Assembly: GCF_008329435.1 (NCBI RefSeq)
Contig: NZ_NPKN01000001.1
Coordinates: forward strand, 806,001 to 870,000
Direction of reading: 5' to 3'
DNA from: Rhodanobacter sp. T12-5
GTDB taxonomy: Bacteria; Pseudomonadota; Gammaproteobacteria; Xanthomonadales; Rhodanobacteraceae
DNA length: 64,000 bases
The translations under genes were made by a program, and so were the position numbers. Shown here one piece after another: positions 30,357-39,599 of the stretch. Within the stretch, counting starts at the first letter, position 1. Each line of letters starts with the position of its first letter. The notes beneath the pieces were generated by a model that saw nothing but the letters and a program-made list of their open reading frames with translations, searched no databases and was not told where the DNA came from.

Positions 30357-31637
30357 TCAGTTCGTCGGTTTGCCGCTGGCGTTGGCGTAAACCTGATCGG
30401 CCCACTGAGTGGCCTCCAGGTAAATCGCGGCCATTCGCTGGATACGCTGCGGCGGCACGTGCTCGCTGGTCAGCTCGCCGGCTTCCCAAGCGAGAATCTG
30501 CTTCAGCAAGGTGCCGAACGGGCCGCCGCGACTGGTCAATGCGTCGCTGATTTCGGGTACCAGTCGCAGGTGGGTCAGCAGGAATTCCATCGGTGCGCAC
30601 ATCAAGGTGTCCAGCAGCGAGAACAGGCCGACCGTGAACGCCATTTCGGTGTGGCCGTTGGGCATGCCGGTGGCCAGCTTCTCGCACATGTGGGCACGGA
30701 TCAGCGCGGCGCGCAAAAGCTCCGGCGGGCGATCGTCCATGCTGCACATGGACATCGTGTCGATCCAGTTGCGCATGCGGGTGACGCCGAAGAAGATCGC
30801 CGCCTGCTGCACCGACTTCAATTGCCGCGGCAGCGCAAAGTAGGCCGAGTTGACGCAGCTGAGCAACTTGTAGCTGAGCACCGCGTCGTCGCGAATGATG
30901 TTGCCCAGTTCCACCGGGCCGGGATTGCTTTCCTGCAGCACGCGCATCAGTCGCAGCATGCTCAGCCGGTTGGCGGTCAGCACCGGCACCGCGACCGGTT
31001 GCGGGATCAACAGGTAACGTCCCTGGATCGCCTGCAGCGGCATTTCCAGGCAGCGTTCGTAGGTGGGGTGGTCATTGACCTGGCCGGCCACCACCCAGAT
31101 GCCGCGGGCGTGCAGATGTTCGGCGCGCGCCTTCAGGACTTCCGGCGTCAGCCGGCTGGCATCCAGACGCACGAACTGGACCATCTGCAGCAGCGATTCG
31201 ATCGCCAGGCTGCTTTCCGGGTCGACGTCGGTGGCGTCGAGCATGAACTGGCAACCGCGCTGCGCCATTTGCTGCAGGCGCTTCACCAATGCGGGGTCGG
31301 ATGCGACGTGGGGCTGCAGCACCACGCCCAGGCGGGGTTGATGCAGGAGTACGTCGGAATCTTCCGGCAGCAATTCGGCCGGCATGTTGAGGAACGCACG
31401 ATTGCCGCGCACCAGGCGGGTCAGGGCGCCATCGGTGATGGTCGACAACACGGCCTGCAGCAGGTTTTGCTCATCGCCCGGTTCACGATGGAACGTGATC
31501 TCGTAGGCGAACAACTGGCGCTCGCGATCGAGCATGGGCACCCGCAATACCGGCAATGGCGTCGACGCCACCGGCCCCCCGCTGCCCTGTGCGGAGGTCG
31601 ACGGAGAGGTTGCGGCGGAGGCGGTCGGGTTGCTCAT
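30357..31637 (-). CDS. EAL-like/HDOD signalling protein (YuxH-type)
   Basis: 426 residues. A Ser/Thr/Ala-rich N-terminus is followed by a degenerate EAL-like barrel in which the E-A-L motif is replaced by FAYEITFHRE, and the catalytic metal residues are not evident (about 35-215). An HDOD domain follows (about 225-410; ELGNIIRDDAVLSYKLLSCVNSAYF). YuxH-like proteins probably act by binding rather than cleaving c-di-GMP and by protein contacts. It lies beside flgN, which suggests a motility signalling role. No clear sigma-54 or sigma-28 promoter was found in the 107 bases upstream. Confidence 0.8.
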   Translation of the reverse strand: MSNPTASAATSPSTSAQGSGGPVASTPLPVLRVPMLDRERQLFAYEITFHREPGDEQNLLQAVLSTITDGALTRLVRGNRAFLNMPAELLPEDSDVLLHQPRLGVVLQPHVASDPALVKRLQQMAQRGCQFMLDATDVDPESSLAIESLLQMVQFVRLDASRLTPEVLKARAEHLHARGIWVVAGQVNDHPTYERCLEMPLQAIQGRYLLIPQPVAVPVLTANRLSMLRLMRVLQESNPGPVELGNIIRDDAVLSYKLLSCVNSAYFALPRQLKSVQQAAIFFGVTRMRNWIDTMSMCSMDDRPPELLRAALIRAHMCEKLATGMPNGHTEMAFTVGLFSLLDTLMCAPMEFLLTHLRLVPEISDALTSRGGPFGTLLKQILAWEAGELTSEHVPPQRIQRMAAIYLEATQWADQVYANASGKPTN

Positions 31638-31744
31638 GATCAGTCATCGCGTTCAACGCGAAGGCTTGCCGGAGGGCTGCTTCGCAATCAGTGGGAATGC
31701 CGTCTGCACGAGGCAGTCGGTGACGCCTTCTCTGTCATCCAGCG

Positions 31745-32191
31745 TCAAGCCGCAGCCAGCACCTGCGAACGCAGGCTGGCGTGCAACTCTCCGCTGCGGC
31801 CGTACAACTCGCTTTCGCCGGAGTGCCCGGTCAGGATGGCGAGCGCCTGGCGCACCTGGTTCAGTCGCTGGTTGACCGTGTTGCCGTTGCGCTGGTTGAG
31901 TTGCTGGCAGCGGCGCAGCGATTGCACGATGCCGGCCCAGGTCGGCTCCAGCGTGCCTGCCATGGCAGGATGTTCGCGGCCCAGTTGCTGCCGCTCGGTG
32001 TCGAGCTGTTCAAGCTGCAGCATGAGCGCCTGCTTGCGGGCGCCGGCCTGGTCCAGCGCTTCGCTGTTGTTTTCGCCCAGCGCGGTGCGCTCGGCCTCGA
32101 GCACCTGCGCCAGTTGACCGACGGCTTGCTGCATGTCGCCGAGCACCGCCTTGAGCGCGCTGTCCAGTTCGTTCTGCAGCTGCCGGTTCAT
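31745..32191 (-). CDS. flgN: flagellar export chaperone FlgN
   Basis: 148 residues, almost wholly helical. ALKAVLGDMQQAVGQLAQVLEAERTAL and the C-terminal NGNTVNQRLNQVRQALAIL match FlgN, the cytoplasmic chaperone for the hook-filament junction proteins FlgK and FlgL. The start overlaps the flgM stop (ATGA), the usual flgM-flgN order. Confidence 0.9.
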   Translation of the reverse strand: MNRQLQNELDSALKAVLGDMQQAVGQLAQVLEAERTALGENNSEALDQAGARKQALMLQLEQLDTERQQLGREHPAMAGTLEPTWAGIVQSLRRCQQLNQRNGNTVNQRLNQVRQALAILTGHSGESELYGRSGELHASLRSQVLAAA

Positions 32192-32511
32192 GCCTTGGCC
32201 ACGCCCCCGAATTGCTGGTCCAGCGCGATCATGCGATCGGCGATGTTGCCGGGGTTGACCTTGTAACTGCCATCGGCCAGCGACTGGCGTATCTGGTCGA
32301 CGCGCGATTGATCGATGACGGCGGCGTCGCCGGGCTTGGCGGCTTCCTGCAAGGCAAGTGCCGAGTCGGTCAGCTTGAGCTGGTCGTCGGGCTTGGATGC
32401 GGCAGCACCGGAGGCTGTCGACGTCGTCGAGGCCGCCGCCGAGCCATTGCCCGGGTTGTTGGTGGCCTGCGTGAATTTCGGCAATCCGCTATTGGAAATG
32501 GTCGTATTCAT
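32188..32511 (-). CDS. flgM: anti-sigma-28 factor FlgM
   Basis: 107 residues: a disordered Ser/Thr/Ala-rich N-terminal half and the conserved C-terminal sigma-28-binding part DQSRVDQIRQSLADGSYKVNP..IADRMI. FlgM holds FliA inactive until it is exported through the completed hook-basal body. A sigma-28 promoter lies upstream, so FlgM is expected to be under feedback control. Confidence 0.93.
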   Translation of the reverse strand: MNTTISNSGLPKFTQATNNPGNGSAAASTTSTASGAAASKPDDQLKLTDSALALQEAAKPGDAAVIDQSRVDQIRQSLADGSYKVNPGNIADRMIALDQQFGGVAKA

Positions 32512-32549
32512 GGGTCCGTTCTCGCTGGGTTTTTGGCCCTGTAACTCAC

Positions 32550-32576
32550 AGATCGGCCGGTTTTGCGGAAACTTTA
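32550..32576 (-). promoter_or_regulatory. sigma-28 promoter of flgMN
   Basis: Minus-strand TAAA (32576-32573), 15 bases, GCCGATCT (32557-32550). The consensus is TAAA-N15-GCCGATAA; 10 of 12 positions match. About 39 bases upstream of flgM. Confidence 0.82.
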
Positions 32577-32622
32577 GGGCTGGACGACAAGAATAAACGG
32601 TGTTGGCGTCAATCCGCCGGAT

Positions 32623-33342
32623 TCATGGCAGCGCGATCACCACACCGGGTGCGCTGACCATCGCGTCGACCACCTTGCCGGAGCTGTCGTTGCGTACCCG
32701 CAGGCGGGCGCCGTTGTCGCCGCTGCCCAGGGCCACGCCTTCCGCGCGCACTTCGATGCCGTCGAGTCTGGCCACCATCTGCACGTGATCACCGGCGCGC
32801 ACCATGCGCCGGCCTCCCAGTACCCCGGGACTCAACACGCTGCCGCTGGCCACGGCGCGGGTCAGGGTACGGCCGCCCACCTGGTCGAGGTTCTCCAGGT
32901 AGCCGTAGCCGAGCCGGGTGACGTCACGTTCCTCGGCGTGCACATCCGCGCTGCGCAGCCCGTCGCCGCGCAGCAGCGGCCGGTTGGCCACCAGCACCTT
33001 GCGGAACAGCTTCAGTTGCAGCGGCACGCGGACGGTCCAGCCGTCGGCTTGCGGACACTGTATGCGCACGGTCATGCGCGACCGGGTCGCTGCGTTTTTG
33101 GCGATCAGCGCCTGCAGTGGCTCGCGGCAGGGGGTCAGGTGCAGGCGCAGGTCCAGTGCTTCGGACTGGACTTCGACCCGGCTGCCCGGCATTGCGTAGT
33201 GCTGGCGCAAGGCCTGTTCGGCCGCGCTGCGCACTTCGTCGAGCGATTGCGTGGCCGCAACGGCAGCGGCGCCGGCAGGTCGCGGCGAGCCGAGCCACAG
33301 CATGGCGATCCCCAGAACCGCGCTGGCCAGGCCATGCCTCAT
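32623..33342 (-). CDS. flgA: flagellar basal-body P-ring formation chaperone FlgA
   Basis: 239 residues with signal peptide ([16 protein letters not shown]). The C-terminal SAF-like domain begins [22 protein letters not shown] and contains [10 protein letters not shown] and [28 protein letters not shown]. FlgA is the periplasmic chaperone for FlgI. The ATG at 33342 overlaps the MCP stop (ATGA), so it is coupled to that gene; an upstream in-frame extension lies inside the MCP gene and is unlikely. Confidence 0.9.
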   Translation of the reverse strand: MRHGLASAVLGIAMLWLGSPRPAGAAAVAATQSLDEVRSAAEQALRQHYAMPGSRVEVQSEALDLRLHLTPCREPLQALIAKNAATRSRMTVRIQCPQADGWTVRVPLQLKLFRKVLVANRPLLRGDGLRSADVHAEERDVTRLGYGYLENLDQVGGRTLTRAVASGSVLSPGVLGGRRMVRAGDHVQMVARLDGIEVRAEGVALGSGDNGARLRVRNDSSGKVVDAMVSAPGVVIALP

Positions 33343-34643
33343 GCTTCGGCCAGCAAGGCACCGAGCTGGCCCAGCAAGGCCTCGCGTCCGGCTTCGAGCT
33401 GTTGCGACAACCGGGTGGCCTCGTCGATCTGGCCGTCGCACAACAGTGAGACGAAGCGGTTGCCGTGCTCGCACAATTGCGCGCCGGCTTCACTCAGGCT
33501 GGCGGTGGCGGCAGTGTCGTCGTGCAGGGCGGTCAGACGCCCGATGCTGCGATTGATCGTATGCGTATCGAACCAGCGCCGATCCAGCGCGCCGGGTTCG
33601 AGCAAGGCCAGCTCCATCGCCTGGCGCAGGTTCAACGCACCCTCGCGCACGGTGAGGCTGAGGCTGGCCGGATCCTTGCCGCTCTCGCTCTCCAGCCAGT
33701 CCAGGCCGAGCCGGTGGGCCAGCAGCGCGGCGCGGTGCATGGAATCGGATTGACGGCGGGCCTCGCTGCCGCGGCGTTGCAGGGCGCCGAGTGCGGCCTG
33801 CGCAGCGGTCGCGCGCGCGTGCTGCACGTCGTGGTTCTGCTGCAGTTTCTGGATGCGCCCGCTGGCCGTGCGCAGCGCTTCGCCGCCTTCGCGCAGGGTG
33901 GTGCCGGACTGGCTGACGCCCGATTGCGCCCGTTCGAGCTGCTGCAGGCCATGGCGCACGTCGCCATCCAGCTGCAACGAGAAATCGCCGATCGAGCCGG
34001 TGACGGCTTCGATTTCGGTGGTGGTGAGCGTGGTTTTTTCGGCGAGCTGCTTGACCTCGTCGGCGACCACCGCAAAACCGCGGCCCGCCTCGCCGGCACG
34101 GGCGGCTTCGATCGCCGCATTCAGCGCCACCAGGTTGGTCTGGTGGGCAATTTCCTGCACCACGCCGGTCAGCTTGCGAATCTGCGCGACCTGTTCGGCC
34201 AGTTTGCTCTGGTTGCGGTTCATCGCCGACAGCGCACTGCGCAGCAATCGCAGCTGGCCATCGAGCTCGCTGACGCTGGCTTCGCCGACGACGCCCGCGT
34301 GGCGGGCCACGTCCAGATCGGCGCCGACCTGTTGCAGGGATGTCGAGATACCGGCACCGCCATCCGTCAAACGATCGACGCTGCTGCGGCTTTCGCTCGT
34401 GGCCTTGTCCAGTGCGGCCTGTTCGCGCGACAGCTGCTGGACGGCGCCCAGCACCAGGCTTTGCTGCTCCACCGTCTGCAGCGCCACGGAAACCGGCGGC
34501 CGGCTGGCGACGCGGGCGAGTAGCGGGGCCAGCGCCCGTGCGGCACGCGGATACTTGCGCCGCAGCAACGCGAGCTGCGCGTCGTTGCCGGCCGCTGCGG
34601 CCTCGACCAGGGCGTCCAGGTGCGGTTTCCAGATCAAACTCAT
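33339..34643 (-). CDS. cytoplasmic methyl-accepting chemotaxis-type protein
   Basis: 434 residues from ATG 34643 with no membrane helix. The receptor signalling tip is clear: [20 protein letters not shown] followed by [20 protein letters not shown] (about residues 180-220), flanked by coiled coils. The C-terminal ~120 residues form an extra helical domain without an identified ligand motif. A soluble receptor coupled to flgA by an ATGA overlap is less usual than a membrane MCP. A perfect sigma-54-type promoter precedes it, so it is expected to be made with early or middle flagellar genes. Confidence 0.87.
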   Translation of the reverse strand: MSLIWKPHLDALVEAAAAGNDAQLALLRRKYPRAARALAPLLARVASRPPVSVALQTVEQQSLVLGAVQQLSREQAALDKATSESRSSVDRLTDGGAGISTSLQQVGADLDVARHAGVVGEASVSELDGQLRLLRSALSAMNRNQSKLAEQVAQIRKLTGVVQEIAHQTNLVALNAAIEAARAGEAGRGFAVVADEVKQLAEKTTLTTTEIEAVTGSIGDFSLQLDGDVRHGLQQLERAQSGVSQSGTTLREGGEALRTASGRIQKLQQNHDVQHARATAAQAALGALQRRGSEARRQSDSMHRAALLAHRLGLDWLESESGKDPASLSLTVREGALNLRQAMELALLEPGALDRRWFDTHTINRSIGRLTALHDDTAATASLSEAGAQLCEHGNRFVSLLCDGQIDEATRLSQQLEAGREALLGQLGALLAEA

Positions 34644-34715
34644 GGGGCAGGCATCACCTTGTGTGGCGCGGGAGTGCAGCAAGTACATCGTCAAAAGTCG
34701 TCGAAACTTGAGGAA

Positions 34716-34730
34716 GCAAGTCGCATGCCA
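34716..34730 (-). promoter_or_regulatory. sigma-54 promoter of the MCP-flgA operon
   Basis: Minus-strand TGGCATG-CGAC-TTGC (34730-34716) against consensus TGGCACG-N4-TTGC, with GG-N10-GC exact. A weaker sigma-28-like match (TCAA-N15-GACGATGT) lies just downstream at 34711-34685. Confidence 0.82.
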
Positions 34731-34762
34731 CTTCGCCGCGGGCGGCCCGCTGCAGGCAACGC

Positions 34763-34789
34763 TCAAGCGCACGGCGTTGCGGCCGATAG
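34763..34789 (+). promoter_or_regulatory. sigma-28 promoter of cheV
   Basis: TCAA (34763-34766), 15 bases, GCCGATAG (34782-34789), ending 48 bases before the cheV start. It lies 32 bases from the divergent sigma-54 site. Confidence 0.82.
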
Positions 34790-34837
34790 GTTACGCGTAC
34801 AGCCGCCGTGGCGGTCAACGCATTCAAAGGAGTCCGC

Positions 34838-35776
34838 ATGGGCGGCACGTTGCTGGAAAAGGTGGAGCGGCATACCCGGCTGGCCGGTCATAACCGGGTC
34901 GCGATGCTGCTGTTCCGGCTGGGTGACGAGCAATTGTTCGGCATCAACGTGTTCAAGGTGCGCGAGGTATTGCGACGCCCGCCGATGGAGCGCATGCCCG
35001 GCGTCCATGACTTGCTGGCGGGCAGTTGCGACTACCGCGGCCAGACCATCCCGGTGATCGACCTGGCGGCCGCGCTCGGCTATGCGCCATTGCGTGACGT
35101 GGAGTCGGCCCACCTGATGGTCACCGAGTTCAGCCGCTCCGTGCAGGGCTTCCTGGTCGCCGACCTGCAACGCATGGTGCAGTGCGAGGGCGAAACACTG
35201 ATCGCGCCGCCCGGAGCGCTGGGCTTCGGCGCGCGGGTCAATGCGGTGACCCGGATCGACGGGGCACTGGTGGCGGTGATCGACGTGGAACACGTGCTGG
35301 CCAGCATCGACGCCTCGCCGGCCGAGCTGTCGGTGCGGATGATGCGGGTGGCCGGTGCGCGCTCGCTGGCCCCGCGGCGCGTGATGGTGGTCGACGATTC
35401 GCTGATCGCCCGTCGTCGCCTGGTCAGCCTGTTCAAGCAGATGAACATTGAATGCATCGTGGCGAAGGACGGCCGCGAGGCGCTCGACCGCCTGCTGGAG
35501 CTGGCCGCGGGCGATCCGGCCGAAAGCATCAAGCTGGTCGTGTCCGACATCGAGATGCCGCGCCTGGACGGCTACGCGCTGACCCGTGCGATCCGCGAGG
35601 CGCCGAGCCTGCGCCAGCTCAAGGTGGTCTTGCACAGTTCGCTCAGTGGCATCTTCAACGAGGCGATGGTGAAGGAGGTCAAGGCCGACGGTTTCGTGGC
35701 CAAGTTCCAGCCGGACCTGCTCGCGCAGGCGGTGCTGGAGCTGCTGCCCGATCCGGCCGAGGCGCCAGCGGACTGA
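34838..35776 (+). CDS. cheV: chemotaxis coupling protein CheV
   Basis: 312 residues: an N-terminal CheW-like domain (about 10-150; LLFRLGDEQLFGINVFKVREV, DYRGQTIPVIDLA) and a C-terminal receiver domain. Acidic residues VVDDS, the phospho-acceptor Asp in VVSDIEMPRLDG and a Lys in VAKFQ near the end are visible. CheV couples receptors to CheA and is phosphorylated. The ATG at 34838 has AAAGGAG five bases upstream; a GTG at 34808 lacks one. Confidence 0.94.
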   Translation: MGGTLLEKVERHTRLAGHNRVAMLLFRLGDEQLFGINVFKVREVLRRPPMERMPGVHDLLAGSCDYRGQTIPVIDLAAALGYAPLRDVESAHLMVTEFSRSVQGFLVADLQRMVQCEGETLIAPPGALGFGARVNAVTRIDGALVAVIDVEHVLASIDASPAELSVRMMRVAGARSLAPRRVMVVDDSLIARRRLVSLFKQMNIECIVAKDGREALDRLLELAAGDPAESIKLVVSDIEMPRLDGYALTRAIREAPSLRQLKVVLHSSLSGIFNEAMVKEVKADGFVAKFQPDLLAQAVLELLPDPAEAPAD

Positions 35777-35892
35777 CGCCCCGCCACGGCTGCGGCCGCT
35801 GGCGTCAACAATCCGTCTTTCCGCCGACGCCGCATTCGTGGCGGGTCGGCGAAGTGGGCGCAAGCCCAGCAACAGCAAGGGGTTCAGCGTGG

Positions 35893-35907
35893 TGGCATGC
35901 AATTTGC
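35893..35907 (+). promoter_or_regulatory. sigma-54 promoter of flgB operon
   Basis: TGGCATG-CAAT-TTGC, 38 bases upstream of flgB. Only one position differs from TGGCACG-N4-TTGC. Confidence 0.85.
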
Positions 35908-35945
35908 CTCCAGCTCCGTGCGGCAACTGCACGCGGAGCGAACCG

Positions 35946-36362
35946 ATGAACCCGACCACTGACAATCTATTCGGCATACATACCCGGGCACTGGACCTGT
36001 GGCAGCGCCGTACCGAGGTGCTGGCGAACAACCTCGCCAACGCCGACACACCGGGCTATCTCGCCCGCGACATCGACTTCCGCAAGGTGTTGGCAGCCGC
36101 AAGCGGCACGTCGGACACCCTGCCGTTGCAGGCATCCACTCCGGGTCAGATTGGGGCAGGTCAGATCGGCAGCGCAGGACCGGCCGCCGAGGGACTCGCC
36201 TATCGCGTGCCGACCCAGCCGAGCATGGACGGCAACACCGTCGATGCCCAGGCCGAACAGGCTGCCTTCGCCGCCAACGGCGTGCACTACCAGGCCAGCC
36301 TTTCCTTCATCACCGCGCAGATCCGCATGTTGCGTACGGCGATCACCGGAGCATCAGGCTGA
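35946..36362 (+). CDS. flgB: flagellar proximal rod protein FlgB
   Basis: 138 residues. The rod signature RRTEVLANNLANADTPGYLARDIDF lies at residues ~20-45 and a C-terminal helix (SLSFITAQIRMLRTAITG) mediates packing. First gene of the flgBCDEFGHIJ series behind a sigma-54 promoter. ATG 35946 has GGAG nearby; longer frames upstream contain the promoter and are excluded. Confidence 0.95.
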   Translation: MNPTTDNLFGIHTRALDLWQRRTEVLANNLANADTPGYLARDIDFRKVLAAASGTSDTLPLQASTPGQIGAGQIGSAGPAAEGLAYRVPTQPSMDGNTVDAQAEQAAFAANGVHYQASLSFITAQIRMLRTAITGASG

Positions 36363-36778
36363 TGTCACTCTTCTCCATTTTCAACGTCGCCGGTTCCGGC
36401 ATGGCCGCGCAGTCGGTGCGGCTGAACACGGTCGCCAGCAACCTGGCCAACGCCGACAGCGTGGCCAGCACGCCCGAAGCGGCGTACCGCTCGCGCGAGC
36501 CGCTGTTCGCCGCGGTCAAGAGCCAGTTCGATGGCAAGGACTCGGTCGGTGAGGGCGTGCAGGTGCTCGGTGTCACCGAGAGCCAGGCCGCGATTCCCAG
36601 CCGCTACGAGCCGGGCAACCCGCTCGCCGATGCTTCCGGTTACGTCTACAGCAGCAACGTCAATCCAGTCGATGAACTGGTCAACATGATCTCGGCCTCG
36701 CGCTCGTATCAGAACAACGTCGAAGTGATGAACTCGACGCGCCAGCTGATGCAGAAGACGCTGGATCTCGGCAAGTGA
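36362..36778 (+). CDS. flgC: flagellar proximal rod protein FlgC
   Basis: 138 residues. N-terminal SLFSIFNVAGSGMAAQSVRLNTVASNLAN and C-terminal VNMISASRSYQNNVEVMNSTRQLMQKTL are the conserved rod helices. Its ATG overlaps the flgB stop region, giving tight coupling. Assembles with FlgB and FlgF in the rod. Confidence 0.96.
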   Translation: MSLFSIFNVAGSGMAAQSVRLNTVASNLANADSVASTPEAAYRSREPLFAAVKSQFDGKDSVGEGVQVLGVTESQAAIPSRYEPGNPLADASGYVYSSNVNPVDELVNMISASRSYQNNVEVMNSTRQLMQKTLDLGK

Positions 36779-36803
36779 ACCGTGAACAGATGAGGCCCGC
36801 GGC

Positions 36804-37454
36804 ATGAGCGACATGAATGTACCCAACGTCGGTGCCAACACCGCCGGCAAGGCGGCCAGCGCCGCCAGTGGACAAACTCTCGGCCAGGCCGACTTCCTGA
36901 GCCTGCTGGTGCAGCAGATGCGCAACCAGGATCCGACCAAGCCGATGGATTCCTCGCAGATGGTCAGTCAGCTGGCGCAGATCAGCCAGGTCTCGGCCAC
37001 GCAGGCGCTGCAGACCTCGTTCGACAGCCTGAGTGCGTCCTTGCAGGGCAACCAGATGCTGCAGGCCAGCAGCATGGTCGGGCGCAACGTGGTGGTGCCC
37101 TCCGCCGCGGGCACGCTGCAGGACGGCGGCATGGACGGCGCGGTGAATGTGCCGGATGGCGGCGGCCAGGTATTCGTGCAGATCACCGATGCGGACGGCA
37201 ACGTGCTGCGCACCATGAGTCTCGGCACGCCCGCGGCCGGCCTGGTTCCGTTCCACTGGGACGGCATCGGTGACAGCGGCAAGGCGCTGGCGAAGGGCTC
37301 CTACAAGATCACCGCGCAGGCGGGCAATGCCGCCGTCGCCACCTATGTGAGCGGCAAGGTCACCGGCGTCGGCATGACCGGCAGTGATGGTGCGTATCTG
37401 GACGTGGATGGTTTTGGTGGGGTCCTGCTGAGTCAGGTCGCGCAGATCAATTGA
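36804..37454 (+). CDS. flgD: hook-capping scaffold protein FlgD
   Basis: 216 residues. The N-terminal LGQADFLSLLVQQMRNQDPTKPMDSSQMVSQLAQIS is the diagnostic capping region. The C-terminal tudor/fibronectin-like part contains LVPFHWDG and SYKITA. FlgD caps the growing hook and is not in the final structure. Confidence 0.96.
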   Translation: MSDMNVPNVGANTAGKAASAASGQTLGQADFLSLLVQQMRNQDPTKPMDSSQMVSQLAQISQVSATQALQTSFDSLSASLQGNQMLQASSMVGRNVVVPSAAGTLQDGGMDGAVNVPDGGGQVFVQITDADGNVLRTMSLGTPAAGLVPFHWDGIGDSGKALAKGSYKITAQAGNAAVATYVSGKVTGVGMTGSDGAYLDVDGFGGVLLSQVAQIN

Positions 37455-37491
37455 CGGGCCCGGCGGGCTCCAACACACAGGAATCACTCAG

Positions 37492-38715
37492 ATGGCTTTC
37501 AACATCGCACTTAGCGGCCTCAACGCGGCATCCGCCGACCTTGAAGTCACCGCCAACAACATTGCCAACACCGGCACCACCGGCTTCAAGGGCTCGCGCG
37601 CGCAATTCGCCGAGCTGTTCAGCGCCGCCGGGCCGAACCTCAGCGCCACCCAGATCGGCAGTGGCGTGCGCCTGACCAACGTGGCCCAGCAGTTCACCGC
37701 AGGCAGCGTGGAAACCACCGGGAACAGCCTGGATTTCGCCATCAGCGGCGGCGGCTTTTTCACCCTGCACGACAGCAAGGGCTATTCCTATACCCGTGCC
37801 GGTGCGTTCCAGAAGGACCCCAATGGATTCGTGACGAACGCCAACGGCCAGCGCCTGCAGGTGTTTCCGCCCACCACCAGCGGCACCTTCGACACCAGCA
37901 CGATGACCGACCTGCAACTGGTGACTTCGCAGAATGCAGCCAAGGCCACCAGCAACGTGCAGATGGCGCTGAACCTGCCGTCCGATGCCACGCCGCCGGC
38001 CACCGCGTTCGACCCGCTCAACGACCCGACCAGCTTCAACCAGTCCACCCCGTTCACCGCCTACGACTCGCTCGGCGCGGCCCACAACGGCGTCGTGTAC
38101 TTCGTCAAGGATCCGGCCGCCAACGTGTGGAACGCTCACCTGTATGTCGATGGCGTTTCGACCGGTCCGTCGCAGCAGTTGACCTTCAACAGCAGCGGCG
38201 CCCTGGTCGCGCCGGCGAACGGCAAGCTCAGTTTTCCGGCCGTATCGGTAAGCCCTGGTGCCGACCCGATGCAGCTCACCCTGGACATGGGCAAGGCGAC
38301 CCAGTTCGGCAATGCCTATGCAGCCAGTGCGATCAATCCGGATGGCTATCCGACCGGCATCCTGTCCAGCATCGACGTGTCGCGCGAGGGCGTGGTGCAG
38401 GCCAAGTATTCCAACGGCCAGACCACCTCGCTCGGACAACTGGCGATGGCTCAGTTCTCCAACGAACAGGGCCTGCGCCAACTCGACAACACCAATTGGT
38501 CGGCGTCGTTCGACTCCGGCACGCCGGTGATGGGCGCGGCCGGCAACGGCACCTTCGGCAGCGTGCAGGCCGGTGCGCTGGAGGCATCCAACACCGCCGA
38601 CCTGACCGCGCAGCTGGTCAACATGATCAAGGCCCAGCGCAACTACCAGGCGAACGCGCAGGTGATCTCCACCGACAACCAGCTGACCCAGACCATCATC
38701 AATATCCGCAATTGA
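37492..38715 (+). CDS. flgE: flagellar hook protein FlgE
   Basis: 407 residues. N-terminal MAFNIALSGLNAASADLEVT followed by NNIANTGTTGFKGSRAQFAELF and C-terminal LTAQLVNMIKAQRNYQANAQ are conserved. The middle contains the variable hook domains. Length is typical of the short FlgE class. Confidence 0.97.
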   Translation: MAFNIALSGLNAASADLEVTANNIANTGTTGFKGSRAQFAELFSAAGPNLSATQIGSGVRLTNVAQQFTAGSVETTGNSLDFAISGGGFFTLHDSKGYSYTRAGAFQKDPNGFVTNANGQRLQVFPPTTSGTFDTSTMTDLQLVTSQNAAKATSNVQMALNLPSDATPPATAFDPLNDPTSFNQSTPFTAYDSLGAAHNGVVYFVKDPAANVWNAHLYVDGVSTGPSQQLTFNSSGALVAPANGKLSFPAVSVSPGADPMQLTLDMGKATQFGNAYAASAINPDGYPTGILSSIDVSREGVVQAKYSNGQTTSLGQLAMAQFSNEQGLRQLDNTNWSASFDSGTPVMGAAGNGTFGSVQAGALEASNTADLTAQLVNMIKAQRNYQANAQVISTDNQLTQTIINIRN

Positions 38716-38716
38716 C

Positions 38717-38794
38717 GAGGAGTGAGCGATCAGGAGTGAGTAGTGAGAGAAAGCTGCCTTCTCTCTTTTCCCACTTCTCTCCACTCACTTCCTG
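38717..38794. repeat. GGAGTGAGT-type intergenic inverted repeat between flgE and flgF
   Basis: AGGAGTGAGTAGTGAGAGAA on the left and TTCTCTCTTTTCCCACTTCTC plus CCACTCACTTCCTG on the right form an imperfect hairpin filling the whole flgE-flgF gap. Same family as 26249-26332. It may slow transcription or affect mRNA ends inside the operon. Confidence 0.65.
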
Positions 38795-38806
38795 AGGATC
38801 TTCCCC

Positions 38807-39547
38807 ATGGATCGTTCACTGTACGTAGCCATGACCGGCGCCACCCAGATGATGCGCGAGCAGTCGGAGGTGGCGCACAACCTGGCCAACGCCGACACGG
38901 TCGGCTTCAAGGCACAGCTGTCGGCGTTCAAGCCGCTGCCGGTGCAGGGGCCGGGCATGGCCACGCGGATCAACAGCGTGGCGCAGTCGCTGGGCGTGGA
39001 CATGCGCGATGGCGGCCAGATCGACACCGGCCGCGAGCTGGACGTGGCGGTGCAGGGGCAGGGCTGGATCGCGGTGCAGGGTGCCGACGGCAGCGAAGGC
39101 TATACGCGTGCCGGCGAGTTGCGGATGACCCCGGACGGGCTGCTCACCGACTCCCGTGGCAACCTCGTGCTGGGTGATGGCGGCCCGATCAGCGTGCCGC
39201 AGAGCACGCAGATGACCATCGGCGCCGACGGCACCATCTCGGTGGTGCCGATGGGGCAGTCGCCGGAAACCATTGCCGCGATTGGCCGCATCAAGCTGGT
39301 CAACCCGGCGGTGGACCAGCTTTCGCTGGGCACCGACGGGCTGATGCACCTGAACGGTGGCGGCACCGCCGATGCCGACCCGGCGGTCACCCTGAAATCC
39401 GGCGTGCTTGAGTCCAGCAACGTCAACCCGTCACAGACGCTGGTGCAGATGATCCAGTTGTCGCGCCAGTACGAGCTGCAGATCCGCGCCATCCACAGTG
39501 CCGACGAGAACGCGCAGTCCGCGTCGCGTCTGCTGCAGATGAGCTGA
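38807..39547 (+). CDS. flgF: flagellar proximal rod protein FlgF
   Basis: 246 residues. Starts [19 protein letters not shown] with [20 protein letters not shown]-terminal [25 protein letters not shown]. Typical FlgF with the ISVP core (GGPISVPQS). Confidence 0.95.
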   Translation: MDRSLYVAMTGATQMMREQSEVAHNLANADTVGFKAQLSAFKPLPVQGPGMATRINSVAQSLGVDMRDGGQIDTGRELDVAVQGQGWIAVQGADGSEGYTRAGELRMTPDGLLTDSRGNLVLGDGGPISVPQSTQMTIGADGTISVVPMGQSPETIAAIGRIKLVNPAVDQLSLGTDGLMHLNGGGTADADPAVTLKSGVLESSNVNPSQTLVQMIQLSRQYELQIRAIHSADENAQSASRLLQMS

Positions 39548-39599
39548 TCCGCGCGAATTCACATACAGACATCCAGACGTCCAAACGGAGTCAATCGAC

